13,439 nucleotides of DNA from Fidelibacterota bacterium (GTDB lineage: Bacteria > Fidelibacterota > Marinisomatia > SCGC-AAA003-L08 > D37C17), in the NCBI GenBank assembly GCA_002707765.1, contig PANV01000019.1, positions 1 through 13,439 of the forward strand. Reading direction: 5' to 3'. The stretch's first letter is position 1. Each line of letters begins with the position of its first letter. Shown one piece after another: positions 1 to 7,411 of this stretch. The translations under genes were made by a program, and so were the position numbers. The notes below the pieces were generated by a model. That model had not been told where the DNA came from, did not search any database, and saw nothing but the letters and a program-made list of their open reading frames with translations.

Positions 1-660
1 AGTTTGAATATTCTTGATGTTATTCAAATTATTAATGTCATTCTTGGTAATTTAAATCAGTATGTATCTACAGATAATTTTGTTGATGTAACATCTGATA
101 TTAATGGTAATGATTTATATTTAACTTTTAATTCTGCCTCAGCTGCAGGATTAGAGATTAAGTTCAATCAAGAGGTATCAGATATTGAAATAATCAATAA
201 TGATTTATTTACAATTTCTAAAAATTTAGAAGCTAATGAAAATATTGCTCTTATATACTCTCTAGAGGGTAAAACTTTTGATGAAAGCTTAACAATTAAA
301 GTTATCAATGGTTCGAATCTAGATAGAGAAAATGATATAAGCATTTTAGCTGGAAATTTAGCAGGTGATAAGATGTCAGTAAGATGGATAGAAGCAAAGA
401 ATTTTTCATTAACAAGCTTATACCCAAATCCATTTAATCCTACTACAAAAGTTGATTACAGTGTTGAACAAGCAGGTAATCTACGTCTATCGGTATACAA
501 TATCTTAGGTCAAGAAGTAGCAGTACTACATAATGGGTTTCAGACTGAAGGTAGTTATCAGGCTGTTTGGAATGCAGGAGAACTTGCATCAGGTGTTTAT
601 TACATAAATATGATGATGAATGGCTATACAGAGACTAAGAAAGCTGTTTTAGTTAAGTAG
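1..660 (+). CDS. Secreted protein, C-terminal part, with dockerin-like segment and T9SS type-A sorting domain (5' truncated)
   Basis: The reading frame is open from base 1, so the gene begins outside the window and the first in-frame TTG (4-6) is not a real start. The first 17 or so codons read LNILDVIQIINVILG, which matches the second half of a dockerin/EF-hand-like repeat common in FCB-group secreted proteins. A beta-rich stretch with no family I can name follows. From about base 409 there is a C-terminal secretion module: YPNPFNPTT at 421-447, then a VYNILGQEV-type strand, SGVYYI and a basic end (KKAVLVK). This is the usual form of the Por/type IX secretion sorting domain, which directs a protein through the outer membrane and is then removed or anchored. 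The function of the missing N-terminal part cannot be told. The family call for the C-terminus is firm; the dockerin call rests on a short partial motif. Confidence 0.85.
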   Translation, partial: SLNILDVIQIINVILGNLNQYVSTDNFVDVTSDINGNDLYLTFNSASAAGLEIKFNQEVSDIEIINNDLFTISKNLEANENIALIYSLEGKTFDESLTIKVINGSNLDRENDISILAGNLAGDKMSVRWIEAKNFSLTSLYPNPFNPTTKVDYSVEQAGNLRLSVYNILGQEVAVLHNGFQTEGSYQAVWNAGELASGVYYINMMMNGYTETKKAVLVK

Positions 661-689
661 TTAATAGTTATTTAATTAATTTAATTGAT

Positions 690-724
690 AAAAAAGGGAT
701 ATGTATATATCCCTTTTTTTTTTT
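690..724. terminator. Bidirectional intrinsic terminator between convergent genes
   Basis: GGGATAT (696-702) pairs perfectly with ATATCCC (707-713) around a 4-nt loop. The stem is extended by an A-run before it (690-695) and a T-run after it (714-724). The A/T flanks let the hairpin work in both directions, which suits its position between the stop of the T9SS-sorted gene (660) and the stop of the minus-strand hydrolase gene (727). Confidence 0.85.
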
Positions 725-726
725 AT

Positions 727-1527
727 TTAAATAATAAAATTATTAATGATTTTTGCTGTTTTTTCAGGTATTTCTAGTGGAAATAAATGGGAATATTTAT
801 CAATAGTTATGATTGATATGTTTTTATTTTTATTTTTTTTTATTTTTGATTCTGCAGATTTTAAAAAAGTATTTGAATTTTTGGCTGTAATAAAAAGAGT
901 GGGAATTTCAGTATTATTTAATTTTTTCCAAATAAAATTATCATTTACAATTCCAGTCTTATATATTTTATATTCAAATTCTTTAGGATATGTTAGCTCC
1001 AGTTCATTACTACTATTTATTTTTGTTATTGAGTCTATATAATGTTTTAAATTTTCGTTTTTTATATATTTAAAAATTTTTTTTGTTCTGTAAGAATTAA
1101 ATATTTCATTATAGTTAGCAAATTTTGTTTTTCTTGAAAGTGCTTTTTTTGATACAGGATGTAAATAATCATCTATTTTAAATAGTGATATGATTTTCCA
1201 AAAAAATATAAATCTTGGTACGAAAATTGTTGGGTCTAATAAAATTATTTTAGAAAATAAATCAGGTCTATAAATAGAAGATCTCAGGATAATATTTCCT
1301 CCAATTGAATGTCCAATACCTATGTGTTTTTTATTATTATCTATTTTTTTTAGAAATCTTTTTGTAAAAAAATCCCAATCTTTAATATTATGTAAATTGA
1401 TTTCATTGGAAAAAAGTTCATTCGGAATAACATTATATTTTTTTTCTATATTACATATTAAGCTTGTGTAAGCTTTTGGTGGAAAACCATTTGCATGAAT
1501 AAATTGTATAGAATTGCTGCTTTTCAT
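727..1527 (-). CDS. Alpha/beta-hydrolase fold protein
   Basis: This 266-residue protein has the landmarks of an alpha/beta hydrolase. HANGFPP (residues 11-17) is the oxyanion-hole strand/turn, GHSIGG (72-77) is the nucleophile elbow with Ser74, and His247 in YSHLFPLE is the likely catalytic base. ILLDP (95-99) is the usual strand after the elbow helix. The acid normally follows the strand before the histidine, but that site reads TAKNSN (214-219) with no Asp or Glu, so the acid is either elsewhere or lost. No signal peptide is seen, so it is probably cytoplasmic. Substrate is unknown; esterases, lipases and C-C hydrolases share this layout. It is the only minus-strand gene here and is divergent from tRNA-Arg. 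The start at 1527 has no strong Shine-Dalgarno. The protein is very rich in Lys, Asn and Ile, in line with the base composition of the window. Confidence 0.85.
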   Translation of the reverse strand: MKSSNSIQFIHANGFPPKAYTSLICNIEKKYNVIPNELFSNEINLHNIKDWDFFTKRFLKKIDNNKKHIGIGHSIGGNIILRSSIYRPDLFSKIILLDPTIFVPRFIFFWKIISLFKIDDYLHPVSKKALSRKTKFANYNEIFNSYRTKKIFKYIKNENLKHYIDSITKINSSNELELTYPKEFEYKIYKTGIVNDNFIWKKLNNTEIPTLFITAKNSNTFLKSAESKIKKNKNKNISIITIDKYSHLFPLEIPEKTAKIINNFII

Positions 1528-1612
1528 TATTTGTTTCAGATATTAATAAATGCTAATTTAATAACTTAATAAAAGCTTGCTTAATTGTGTTTGTTTTTTT
1601 TTAAAAATAATT

Positions 1613-1686
1613 GCACCCGTAGCTCAATTGGATAGAGCGCTTGACTACGGATCAAGAGGTTGTGGGTTCAAATCCTACCGGGTGTA
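1613..1686 (+). tRNA. tRNA-Arg (anticodon ACG)
   Basis: A full cloverleaf can be folded by eye. The acceptor stem is GCACCCG (1613-1619) with CGGGTGT (1679-1685), closed by a G-U pair. The D-arm carries AGCTCAATTGGATAGAGC. The anticodon stem is CTTGA/TCAAG around the loop CTACGGA, with ACG at 1647-1649. The T-loop is TTCAAAT, and the discriminator base is A1686. The 3' CCA is not encoded (CA follows), so CCA must be added after transcription. A34 is the classical site of deamination to inosine by TadA, which is encoded at 9314-9763. Confidence 0.97.
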
Positions 1687-1718
1687 CAAAATCCTTGGTT
1701 ATAAGAAGTATTATTGTT

Positions 1719-1756
1719 AATATAAAACGTGCAATACGTGCACTATATTTTTTTTT
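1719..1756 (+). terminator. Putative intrinsic terminator after tRNA-Arg
   Basis: GTGCA (1729-1733) pairs with TGCAC (1739-1743) around a 5-nt loop. Outside it, AATATA (1719-1724) is complementary to TATATT (1744-1749), with a bulge (1725-1728) on the 5' side. A run of T follows to 1756. The hairpin is weak in GC, so some read-through into the gene at 1800 is possible. Confidence 0.55.
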
Positions 1757-1787
1757 AATTATAAAATATTAAACTTATCTATTCTAT

Positions 1788-1793
1788 AAGGAG
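1788..1793 (+). promoter_or_regulatory. Strong ribosome binding site of the SDR gene
   Basis: AAGGAG lies 6 nt before the ATG at 1800. It is one of the clearest Shine-Dalgarno sites in the window and fits an operon's first gene. It also shows that this organism uses SD-led initiation. Confidence 0.85.
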
Positions 1794-1799
1794 ATATAT

Positions 1800-2729
1800 A
1801 TGAAAGTTGCAATTTTTGGTGGAACAGGATTTGTAGGAAACTATATAGTTTCAGAGCTAATAAAAAATAATTATTCTGTGACTGCTTTGGTTAGAAAGGG
1901 TAGTGAAAATAAATTAGATGATGCTGATAAATGCGATATTATCCATGGTGATATTGAAGATGCAGAGGTTGTTGAGCAAGTACTGAAAGAAGCTGAAACT
2001 GTAATTTATAATATAGGTATAATAAGAGAATTTAAATCGCAAGGTATAACATATGATAAATTACACTATGAAGGTGCAAAGCTTGTAATTGATTTATGTA
2101 AAAAACATCATATTGATAGATTTATAATGATGTCAGCAAATGGTGTTAAGTCAAATGGGACAGGTTATCAAAGAACAAAATATTATGCTGATGTTCATTT
2201 AAAAAATAATATTAAGAATTGGACAATTATTAGGCCGTCATTAGTTTTTGGAGATTCAAGCGGAAAAAAAGAGTTTTGTAGCGAACTTAAAAAAGATATG
2301 TTATCGTTGCCTTTTCCTGCCCCGTCTTTCTTTAGCGGTGTAAATATTTTTTCTGCAGGAAAGTTTAGAATGAGTCCAGTTCATGTAAAAGATGTTGCAA
2401 AAATTTTTGTAGATTGTATTGAAAATAACCATGCTTTTAAAAAGGTTTACGAACTAGGTGGAAAATCATTTACCTGGAATGAAATTATATCAATAATTTC
2501 GAAAGCATACAATAAACGTAAGCTTACTGTACCAGCTCCAGCGATGGGTGTATATATGATGGCTCTTTTATTAGAACGCTTTAGTTGGTTTCCAATATCC
2601 AGAGATCAAATTATTATGTTGCTTGAAGGTAATACATGTGAAAGTGCTCATATTTTTAAAAGATATAATATTAAACCGATTGCATTTAAGTCAGAAAATC
2701 TTAGTTATCTTTTAAATGGAAAAAAGTAA
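1800..2729 (+). CDS. Atypical short-chain dehydrogenase/reductase (NDUFA9-like NAD(P)-binding protein)
   Basis: The protein of 309 residues starts with a Rossmann fold: GGTGFVG at residues 7-13 is the extended-SDR nucleotide-binding motif, and HGDIED (49-54) is the usual strand-3/Asp turn. YQRTK (123-127) fits the YxxxK catalytic pair, and WTIIRPSLVFG (141-151) is the conserved strand after it. SPVHVKDVA is the typical segment seen in NAD-dependent epimerases and in the NDUFA9 (complex I 39 kDa)-like atypical SDRs. Bacterial members of this group act on sugars, quinone or lipid intermediates, or only bind the cofactor; the substrate here is unknown. The start is fixed by the AAGGAG site. The gene opens the 1800-9763 cluster and its last 14 nt overlap the next gene, suggesting translational coupling. 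Confidence 0.88.
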   Translation: MKVAIFGGTGFVGNYIVSELIKNNYSVTALVRKGSENKLDDADKCDIIHGDIEDAEVVEQVLKEAETVIYNIGIIREFKSQGITYDKLHYEGAKLVIDLCKKHHIDRFIMMSANGVKSNGTGYQRTKYYADVHLKNNIKNWTIIRPSLVFGDSSGKKEFCSELKKDMLSLPFPAPSFFSGVNIFSAGKFRMSPVHVKDVAKIFVDCIENNHAFKKVYELGGKSFTWNEIISIISKAYNKRKLTVPAPAMGVYMMALLLERFSWFPISRDQIIMLLEGNTCESAHIFKRYNIKPIAFKSENLSYLLNGKK

Positions 2730-3249
2730 GTTTTTCTTATTATTCAATGGTTTTTATTTATATATCTACTGGTGGACAACATTTTGGGGCGTAGCAAATA
2801 ATAAATTTTTAATCGGTCCTATTTTAGCAATTACTTACTTTATTTTTCATTTTTTTATTATAAAAGACAAGTTAAAAGAATTTAAGTATATGCTTTTTTG
2901 TTTAGTTTTTGGTTTTACTTTAGAATCTTTATTCTATTTTTCTGGATTGATGACTTACAAGGGAATGTTTACTAGTAAATTTTTACCTATCCCTATTTGG
3001 ATATTAATTTTATGGATAGGTTATTCATTGACTGTTTTCCACAGTTTTAAGTGGATTTATAAAAGATATCTTGTTTCTTTCATAATAGGTGGTCTTATTG
3101 CTCCTTTAATGTATGTATCAGCAAATAAAATTAGAATTATTAATTTTAATTATGATGTAATAGAAACGTATTTCATCCTTGTGCCTCTATGGTCATTTAG
3201 TTTTTTAATACTCAACTATACATCGGTTAAATTAAATGAAAATTTATAA
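2716..3249 (+). CDS. DUF2878-type integral membrane protein
   Basis: The 177-residue protein is almost entirely hydrophobic, with about six membrane segments (near residues 6-26, 31-49, 58-79, 92-111, 118-136 and 152-171). The segment from residue 91, PIPIWILILWIGYSLTVFHS, followed by a basic turn, resembles the most conserved block of DUF2878 (a small-residue/Pro-Trp stretch, then LW...F...L.HS). No function is established for DUF2878. From memory, proteobacterial members sit near photolyase, cyclopropane-fatty-acid synthase and SDR genes in light or oxidative-stress loci, and here too it follows an SDR gene. The start codon lies inside the upstream gene (14-nt overlap) and the stop lies 14 nt into the next gene, so the three genes are probably translated as a coupled set. 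The family call is from motif memory and was not searched. Confidence 0.72.
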   Translation: MEKSKFFLLFNGFYLYIYWWTTFWGVANNKFLIGPILAITYFIFHFFIIKDKLKEFKYMLFCLVFGFTLESLFYFSGLMTYKGMFTSKFLPIPIWILILWIGYSLTVFHSFKWIYKRYLVSFIIGGLIAPLMYVSANKIRIINFNYDVIETYFILVPLWSFSFLILNYTSVKLNENL

Positions 3250-3865
3250 ATTTATATTAGTAATAAATCTTTCTTTACTTTTTTCTAATAATAGTCATAT
3301 TTTGACAAAAATGATAGATTCAATGAATTGGAATTTTAGATATACCACTGAAGATAAAATAAAAGTTTTTAGGTTGGATAATGAGAGCTTTCCAGTTATT
3401 AAAATTTATAAAGATGTAGACTCTAGTATGAAAGATAAGATATTTAATACTATTAGAGATATTGATAATTATCATTTAATAATTTCAAATAAAAAAATTT
3501 CGACTCAAAATTTAACAACTGAATCTACATCAGATACTCTTTATGTATATCAAAGCATAACTAACATGATTCCTTTTGTAAAAAATAGACATATCATTTT
3601 TAAAATGTACATGTCATCAAAAAATCGTCTAAATTGGGAATTAGTGAATGAAAATAGTAGTAAATTTGATAGATTTAGAACTGATTCATATAAAATTCTT
3701 GATGAAGGTGCAGGGTCATGGGAGATAATTAATGAGAAACTTTATCATTTTTACTATATGAATCCAAAAATTAGAGTACCCCAGTTTATTATTAATAAAA
3801 TTGCAGAAAACAGCGTTTTAGATGTTTTTAATGATATTTTATATCATGCTGAAAAAATTAAATAA
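3236..3865 (+). CDS. Exported START-like (SRPBCC) domain protein
   Basis: The 209-residue protein has an N-terminal hydrophobic signal (residues 1-17, MKIYKFILVINLSLLFS) with no lipobox cysteine. The mature part looks like a bacterial START-domain protein: an N-terminal helix with W32-N-F, a V/I-K-x-Y strand (IKIYKDVDSSMKDKIFNTI), a helix-turn region ending in DIDNYH, a strand pair around TLYVYQ and NRHIIFKMY, and a C-terminal amphipathic helix (VLDVFNDILYHAEKI). This fold encloses a hydrophobic cavity for lipids or other apolar ligands. An exported copy would act in the periplasm. It sits between a six-segment membrane protein and a glutathione peroxidase, consistent with a role in membrane lipids; that is inference. 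The fold call is moderate and the ligand unknown. Confidence 0.62.
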   Translation: MKIYKFILVINLSLLFSNNSHILTKMIDSMNWNFRYTTEDKIKVFRLDNESFPVIKIYKDVDSSMKDKIFNTIRDIDNYHLIISNKKISTQNLTTESTSDTLYVYQSITNMIPFVKNRHIIFKMYMSSKNRLNWELVNENSSKFDRFRTDSYKILDEGAGSWEIINEKLYHFYYMNPKIRVPQFIINKIAENSVLDVFNDILYHAEKIK

Positions 3866-3870
3866 AGGAG
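3864..3870 (+). promoter_or_regulatory. Ribosome binding site that decides the glutathione peroxidase start
   Basis: AAAGGAG overlaps the stop codon of the START-like gene. It directly abuts the ATG at 3871, leaving no spacer, but lies 9 nt before the in-frame ATG at 3880. The second ATG is therefore the likely start. Confidence 0.8.
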
Positions 3871-3879
3871 ATGGAAGTT

Positions 3880-4464
3880 ATGAAAATATTAAATTATTCA
3901 ATTCCAATATTGATTGTAGTATTTTGTTCAATTCTGTATTCATATTTTGACAAAAACACAAAAGTTGATTTAAAAAATTTTTCAAAGTCTATTTATGATT
4001 ACGAACTTACTTCAATCGATGGAGAAAAAGTTAGTTTAAAGGAGTTTAAAGGTAAAAAAATGTTAGTTGTAAATGTAGCCTCTAAATGTGGTTATACTTA
4101 CCAGTATTCTGACTTGCAAAAATTACATGAGAAATACAAAGATGATTTGGTAGTCTTAGGATTCCCAGCAAATGATTTTTTATGGCAGGAACCAGCTAAA
4201 AATAGTCAAATTAAAACTTTCTGTTCCACAAAATATGGTGTAACATTTCCAATGTTTGAAAAGTCAGTTGTAAAGAAAAAAGAAAATCAGAATCCTCTGT
4301 ATGTTTGGTTATCTAATAAAGATTTAAATGGATGGAACAATAGTGCTCCTTCATGGAATTTTTGTAAATACTTAATAGATGATGAAGGTAAATTGATTGA
4401 ATTTTTTTCTCAAAGTGTAAATCCATTAGATGAAAAAATAACTAATTACTTTGATAAAAAATGA
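3880..4464 (+). CDS. Glutathione peroxidase family thiol peroxidase, membrane-anchored or exported
   Basis: The protein (194 residues from the start at 3880) removes hydrogen peroxide or lipid hydroperoxides. A hydrophobic N-terminal segment (about residues 6-21) marks it as exported or anchored, with no good lipobox. The GPx core follows. NVASKCGYT carries the peroxidatic Cys70. GFPANDF and then QEP (about 94-105) stand where many family members have FPCNQF...QEP, so the tetrad Gln is Asp99 here, a change I recall from other bacterial homologues. FCSTKYGVTFPMF (114-126) holds Cys115 in the position of the resolving cysteine of thioredoxin-dependent enzymes. PSWNF (157-161) supplies the Trp and Asn. 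The enzyme is thus probably thioredoxin- rather than glutathione-dependent, despite the family name. It follows the START-like gene by 14 nt and its stop overlaps the next start (ATGA). Confidence 0.92.
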   Translation: MKILNYSIPILIVVFCSILYSYFDKNTKVDLKNFSKSIYDYELTSIDGEKVSLKEFKGKKMLVVNVASKCGYTYQYSDLQKLHEKYKDDLVVLGFPANDFLWQEPAKNSQIKTFCSTKYGVTFPMFEKSVVKKKENQNPLYVWLSNKDLNGWNNSAPSWNFCKYLIDDEGKLIEFFSQSVNPLDEKITNYFDKK

Positions 4465-6740
4465 ATTACTTTAAACAGATTTTAGTTCTTTTCCAGATTT
4501 CATTTATTTTTCCATTTATAGTTTCTGGAAAAGTTGTTAATGAATTAAATGAAGGCATTGCATATGCAAATGTTTATTTAAAAGACACATTTGATGGTAT
4601 CTCAACTGATTTGAATGGTGAATTTGCTTTTGAAACCTATGAAACAGGAATACATACACTAGTTGTAAGTTACGTTGGTTTCGAGACATATGAGATAGAA
4701 TTTAATGTAAACTCTGATGAGTTTTTTGATATTACACTAACAGAACTTATAACTCAGGCAAATGAAGTTGTTATTACTGCAGGTTCTTTTGGTGCTAGTG
4801 ATGACGAAAAAGTAATTGTTTTAGATCCTATTGATATTGTAACTATTGCAAGTGCGAGAGGCGAGATATCAGGTGCTTTAGAAGCATTACCTGGAACTCA
4901 ACCTCAAGCTGATAAAGAAGGAATTTATGTCAGAGGAGGAGATGCTACAGAAGCAAAACAAATCGTAGATGGCATGTTAATTCAAAATCCATATTTTAGT
5001 GATGTCCCTGATATCCCACAACGTGGTAGATTTGAGCCATTTGATTTCCAAGGGACTGCCTTTAGTCAAGGTGGTTATTCTGCACAATATGGTCAGGCAT
5101 TATCAGCTATTGTTGATTTAAAAACATGGAGTAGATTTGGTGATTTTAATGCGAATACTTTTGGTTTAACGCCCTTAAGTATGTCGTATGGTAGAGCATA
5201 TGGTAATGATAGCACAGTATGTGGTATTAACTTAGATTATACAAATATTAAATATTTTCAGGATTTTAATAGAGAAAGTTTCTTGTCTGACTATATTAAA
5301 GAAAGAACTAATTTTAGTAAACCCCCATCTGGATTTGAAATTAAAACTAATTATGCAAAAAAGTTTGATAAAGGTGTTTATAAATACTTAGGAAAATATA
5401 CTGATTATTCTCTGGGAACATCAACTTATGATGCTGAAATAGGATCAAATTTTAACTTAAAAAATAATAATACTTTTATTTTATCAACATATAAAGGTGA
5501 ATTAAATGATAAGAGAAATATTCAACTAGGAATTTCTTATTCTCAAAATGAAAATGATGCACAGGCTATTATTAATTTTAACGATGAATCTATTACATAT
5601 GATGCAGATTCTTATGATGATTTATCACAGGTAAGAGCAGTTTTGACGCAAAAATTTTTAGGTAAATCAAAAGTTAGTTTAGGGATGCATTTATTTGATC
5701 AATCAAGTAACTTTTTAAATTATGTCTTTAAAGATACTCTTATAGATAATCAAGATATCAATATTGTTAATAATGATTTATCATCTGAAGTAAAATTAGA
5801 TGAATTTTTATCTACCACTTTTTTAAATCTTGATTTTAGACTATTTAGAAAATTTGCATTTAATGCCGGTTTAAGATATGAGGATTCACATTTTCTTAAT
5901 AAGTCAACCATCTCACCAAGATTTTCAGCTGCATATAAATTAGGTCGTAACTCACAAGTATCTTATGCATATGGAAAGTTTTATCAAACACCAGAAATAG
6001 GCTTTGATCAATGGTATAGAAATAATAATATTAATTTTACAAATTTAAATTTTTCAGATTTAGACTTTGAACAATCAGTTCATCATATTTTAAACTATGA
6101 ATGGTCCAAAAAAGGGAAAATGATTAGATTAGAAATTTTTGATAAAGAATATGATAATTTAATAACATTGGAGAGTCAAAATGGATGTGATGATGGTATT
6201 TATTCATGCGTAAATAATATATTAAATAATGGTTATGGATATTCTAGAGGTGCTGAGCTTTTTTGGAGATATGATCAAACATCTGATGGAATTGGACAAG
6301 ATTTTTGGATTGCATATTCTTATTTAGATAGTAAAAGAAAATTTAAACAATTTTCAAATGAAGTTATCCCAAGTTTTGCATCAAACCATAAGCTAACTTT
6401 CATTTATAAAAATGGATTTAAACTTTCTGATGATTCTGGTTTTAATACCAGTTTAGCTATAACAGCCACATCTGGATTCCCTTATTATGATATTTGGAAT
6501 GAACAACAATATGAGTCTGAACCTTATTTATCATTTGATATAGGTGGAAGTTATTTACCTAATATTGATAATGGATTTATGGTGATTTTCTTTAATATAT
6601 CTAATCCATTTGGTTATAGAAATAGTTTTGGATATGAATACGTTGATTTTGATGGATCAGAAATTAAAGAGGAAAAACTTCCTTCTAGTTTAAGGAGTAT
6701 TTTTATTGGTTGTTTTATGTTTTTTTCAATTGAGGATTAA
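4461..6740 (+). CDS. TonB-dependent receptor with N-terminal carboxypeptidase-like regulatory domain
   Basis: The 759-residue protein has a signal peptide (about 1-23), then a small Ig-like domain (about 22-95) of the CarboxypepD_reg type: SGKVVNELNEGIAYANVYLK, then TDLNGEFAF and SYVGFE. The plug domain follows (about 105-225), with EVVITAG, EALPGTQPQ, YVRGGDATEAKQIVDGM and YSAQYGQALSAIVDL, all standard plug landmarks. The rest is a 22-strand-type barrel rich in alternating aromatic and polar residues. The layout is that of SusC-like and related FCB outer-membrane transporters powered by TonB-ExbBD. No SusD-like partner is present, and the length is below that of true SusC proteins, so a siderophore, metal complex or small-molecule substrate is as likely as a glycan. 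It overlaps the peroxidase gene by 4 nt (ATGA) and has no SD of its own, so it depends on coupling. Confidence 0.93.
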   Translation: MNYFKQILVLFQISFIFPFIVSGKVVNELNEGIAYANVYLKDTFDGISTDLNGEFAFETYETGIHTLVVSYVGFETYEIEFNVNSDEFFDITLTELITQANEVVITAGSFGASDDEKVIVLDPIDIVTIASARGEISGALEALPGTQPQADKEGIYVRGGDATEAKQIVDGMLIQNPYFSDVPDIPQRGRFEPFDFQGTAFSQGGYSAQYGQALSAIVDLKTWSRFGDFNANTFGLTPLSMSYGRAYGNDSTVCGINLDYTNIKYFQDFNRESFLSDYIKERTNFSKPPSGFEIKTNYAKKFDKGVYKYLGKYTDYSLGTSTYDAEIGSNFNLKNNNTFILSTYKGELNDKRNIQLGISYSQNENDAQAIINFNDESITYDADSYDDLSQVRAVLTQKFLGKSKVSLGMHLFDQSSNFLNYVFKDTLIDNQDINIVNNDLSSEVKLDEFLSTTFLNLDFRLFRKFAFNAGLRYEDSHFLNKSTISPRFSAAYKLGRNSQVSYAYGKFYQTPEIGFDQWYRNNNINFTNLNFSDLDFEQSVHHILNYEWSKKGKMIRLEIFDKEYDNLITLESQNGCDDGIYSCVNNILNNGYGYSRGAELFWRYDQTSDGIGQDFWIAYSYLDSKRKFKQFSNEVIPSFASNHKLTFIYKNGFKLSDDSGFNTSLAITATSGFPYYDIWNEQQYESEPYLSFDIGGSYLPNIDNGFMVIFFNISNPFGYRNSFGYEYVDFDGSEIKEEKLPSSLRSIFIGCFMFFSIED

Positions 6741-6742
6741 TA

Positions 6743-7411
6743 ATGAAGAATATTATATATATATTGCTAGCTAGTACATTGTTTTGTTCTGATTTTTCTG
6801 AAAGATATTATAAATCAATGGATAGAGGAATCGAAATGTTTGAAAATAGTGAAACAGAGTCTGATTACCTCAAAACATCAAACTTATTTTATCGTATTTC
6901 ACAGGTTCAAAAAACAGATTGGTTATCTAGTTATTATTATGCCTTTTGTAATACCAAAATTAGCATGATAAAAGAAGAATCAGATATAAAAGAAGAATAT
7001 TTAAATAAGGCCTTAGATATTCTTGCTCCATTTGATACTTTAAATATTTCTAGTATTGACTCATTAGCACAATCTGAAATACATACACTAAGAGCAATGA
7101 TATATGTTGCCAAAATATTTATAAATCCAATGGTTAATGGAATGAAATATGGTTCAATTTCAGGAAAAAGTATAGAAAAAGCAAAATCTTTTAATATTCA
7201 AAATCCTCGTCCGCATTTTTTAGAAGGTCAAAGTAAATTCTATACTCCCTCTGCTTTTGGTGGAGGAGTAGAAAAAGCTTTTCCAATACTTGAAAATGCT
7301 TTAGAATACTATAGTGTTTTTCAAGCAAAAAAATATTGGCCCAATTGGGGTTATGAAGATTGTAAAAAATTATATGAAGAATCATTAAAGCAAATTGATG
7401 AAAATAAATAA
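6743..7411 (+). CDS. Small exported protein, TPR-like, of unknown function
   Basis: The protein of 222 residues has a signal peptide (about 1-16). The mature part is largely helical with a TPR-like rhythm of aromatic and small residues (YYKSMDRGIEMFE, SSYYYAFCNTKI, YLNKALDIL, KAFPILENALEYY). The C-terminal half has FGGGVEKAFPILENAL and then PNWGYEDCKKLYEE, a pattern I recall from conserved tetratricopeptide-like proteins in Bacteroidetes-type genomes encoded next to TonB-dependent receptors. It starts 2 nt after the receptor stop with a GAGGA site at 6732-6736. It may be a periplasmic partner of the receptor, but this is inference from position alone. The last 14 nt overlap the phosphodiesterase gene. 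Confidence 0.72.
   Translation: MKNIIYILLASTLFCSDFSERYYKSMDRGIEMFENSETESDYLKTSNLFYRISQVQKTDWLSSYYYAFCNTKISMIKEESDIKEEYLNKALDILAPFDTLNISSIDSLAQSEIHTLRAMIYVAKIFINPMVNGMKYGSISGKSIEKAKSFNIQNPRPHFLEGQSKFYTPSAFGGGVEKAFPILENALEYYSVFQAKKYWPNWGYEDCKKLYEESLKQIDENK

Noticed and set aside
746..1042. Plus-strand open frame of 98 codons
   Set aside because: It is the antisense of the alpha/beta-hydrolase gene; the Phe/Ile-rich product reflects Lys/Asn-rich codons on the other strand and has no RBS.
1577..1612. Possible promoter (TTGCTT with an AT-rich -10) ahead of tRNA-Arg
   Set aside because: The spacing would put the transcript start at or inside the mature tRNA, and AT-rich sequence here gives such matches by chance.
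1689..1743. Repeated CGTGCA units as an operator or small repeat array
   Set aside because: There are only two copies, and they are better explained as the two arms and loop of the terminator hairpin.
3871..3879. Earlier ATG start for the glutathione peroxidase
   Set aside because: The AAAGGAG site abuts this ATG with no spacer; the ATG at 3880 has a normal 9-nt distance.
7191..7385. Minus-strand open frame of 64 codons
   Set aside because: It lies fully inside the TPR-like gene on the other strand, with no motif or RBS.
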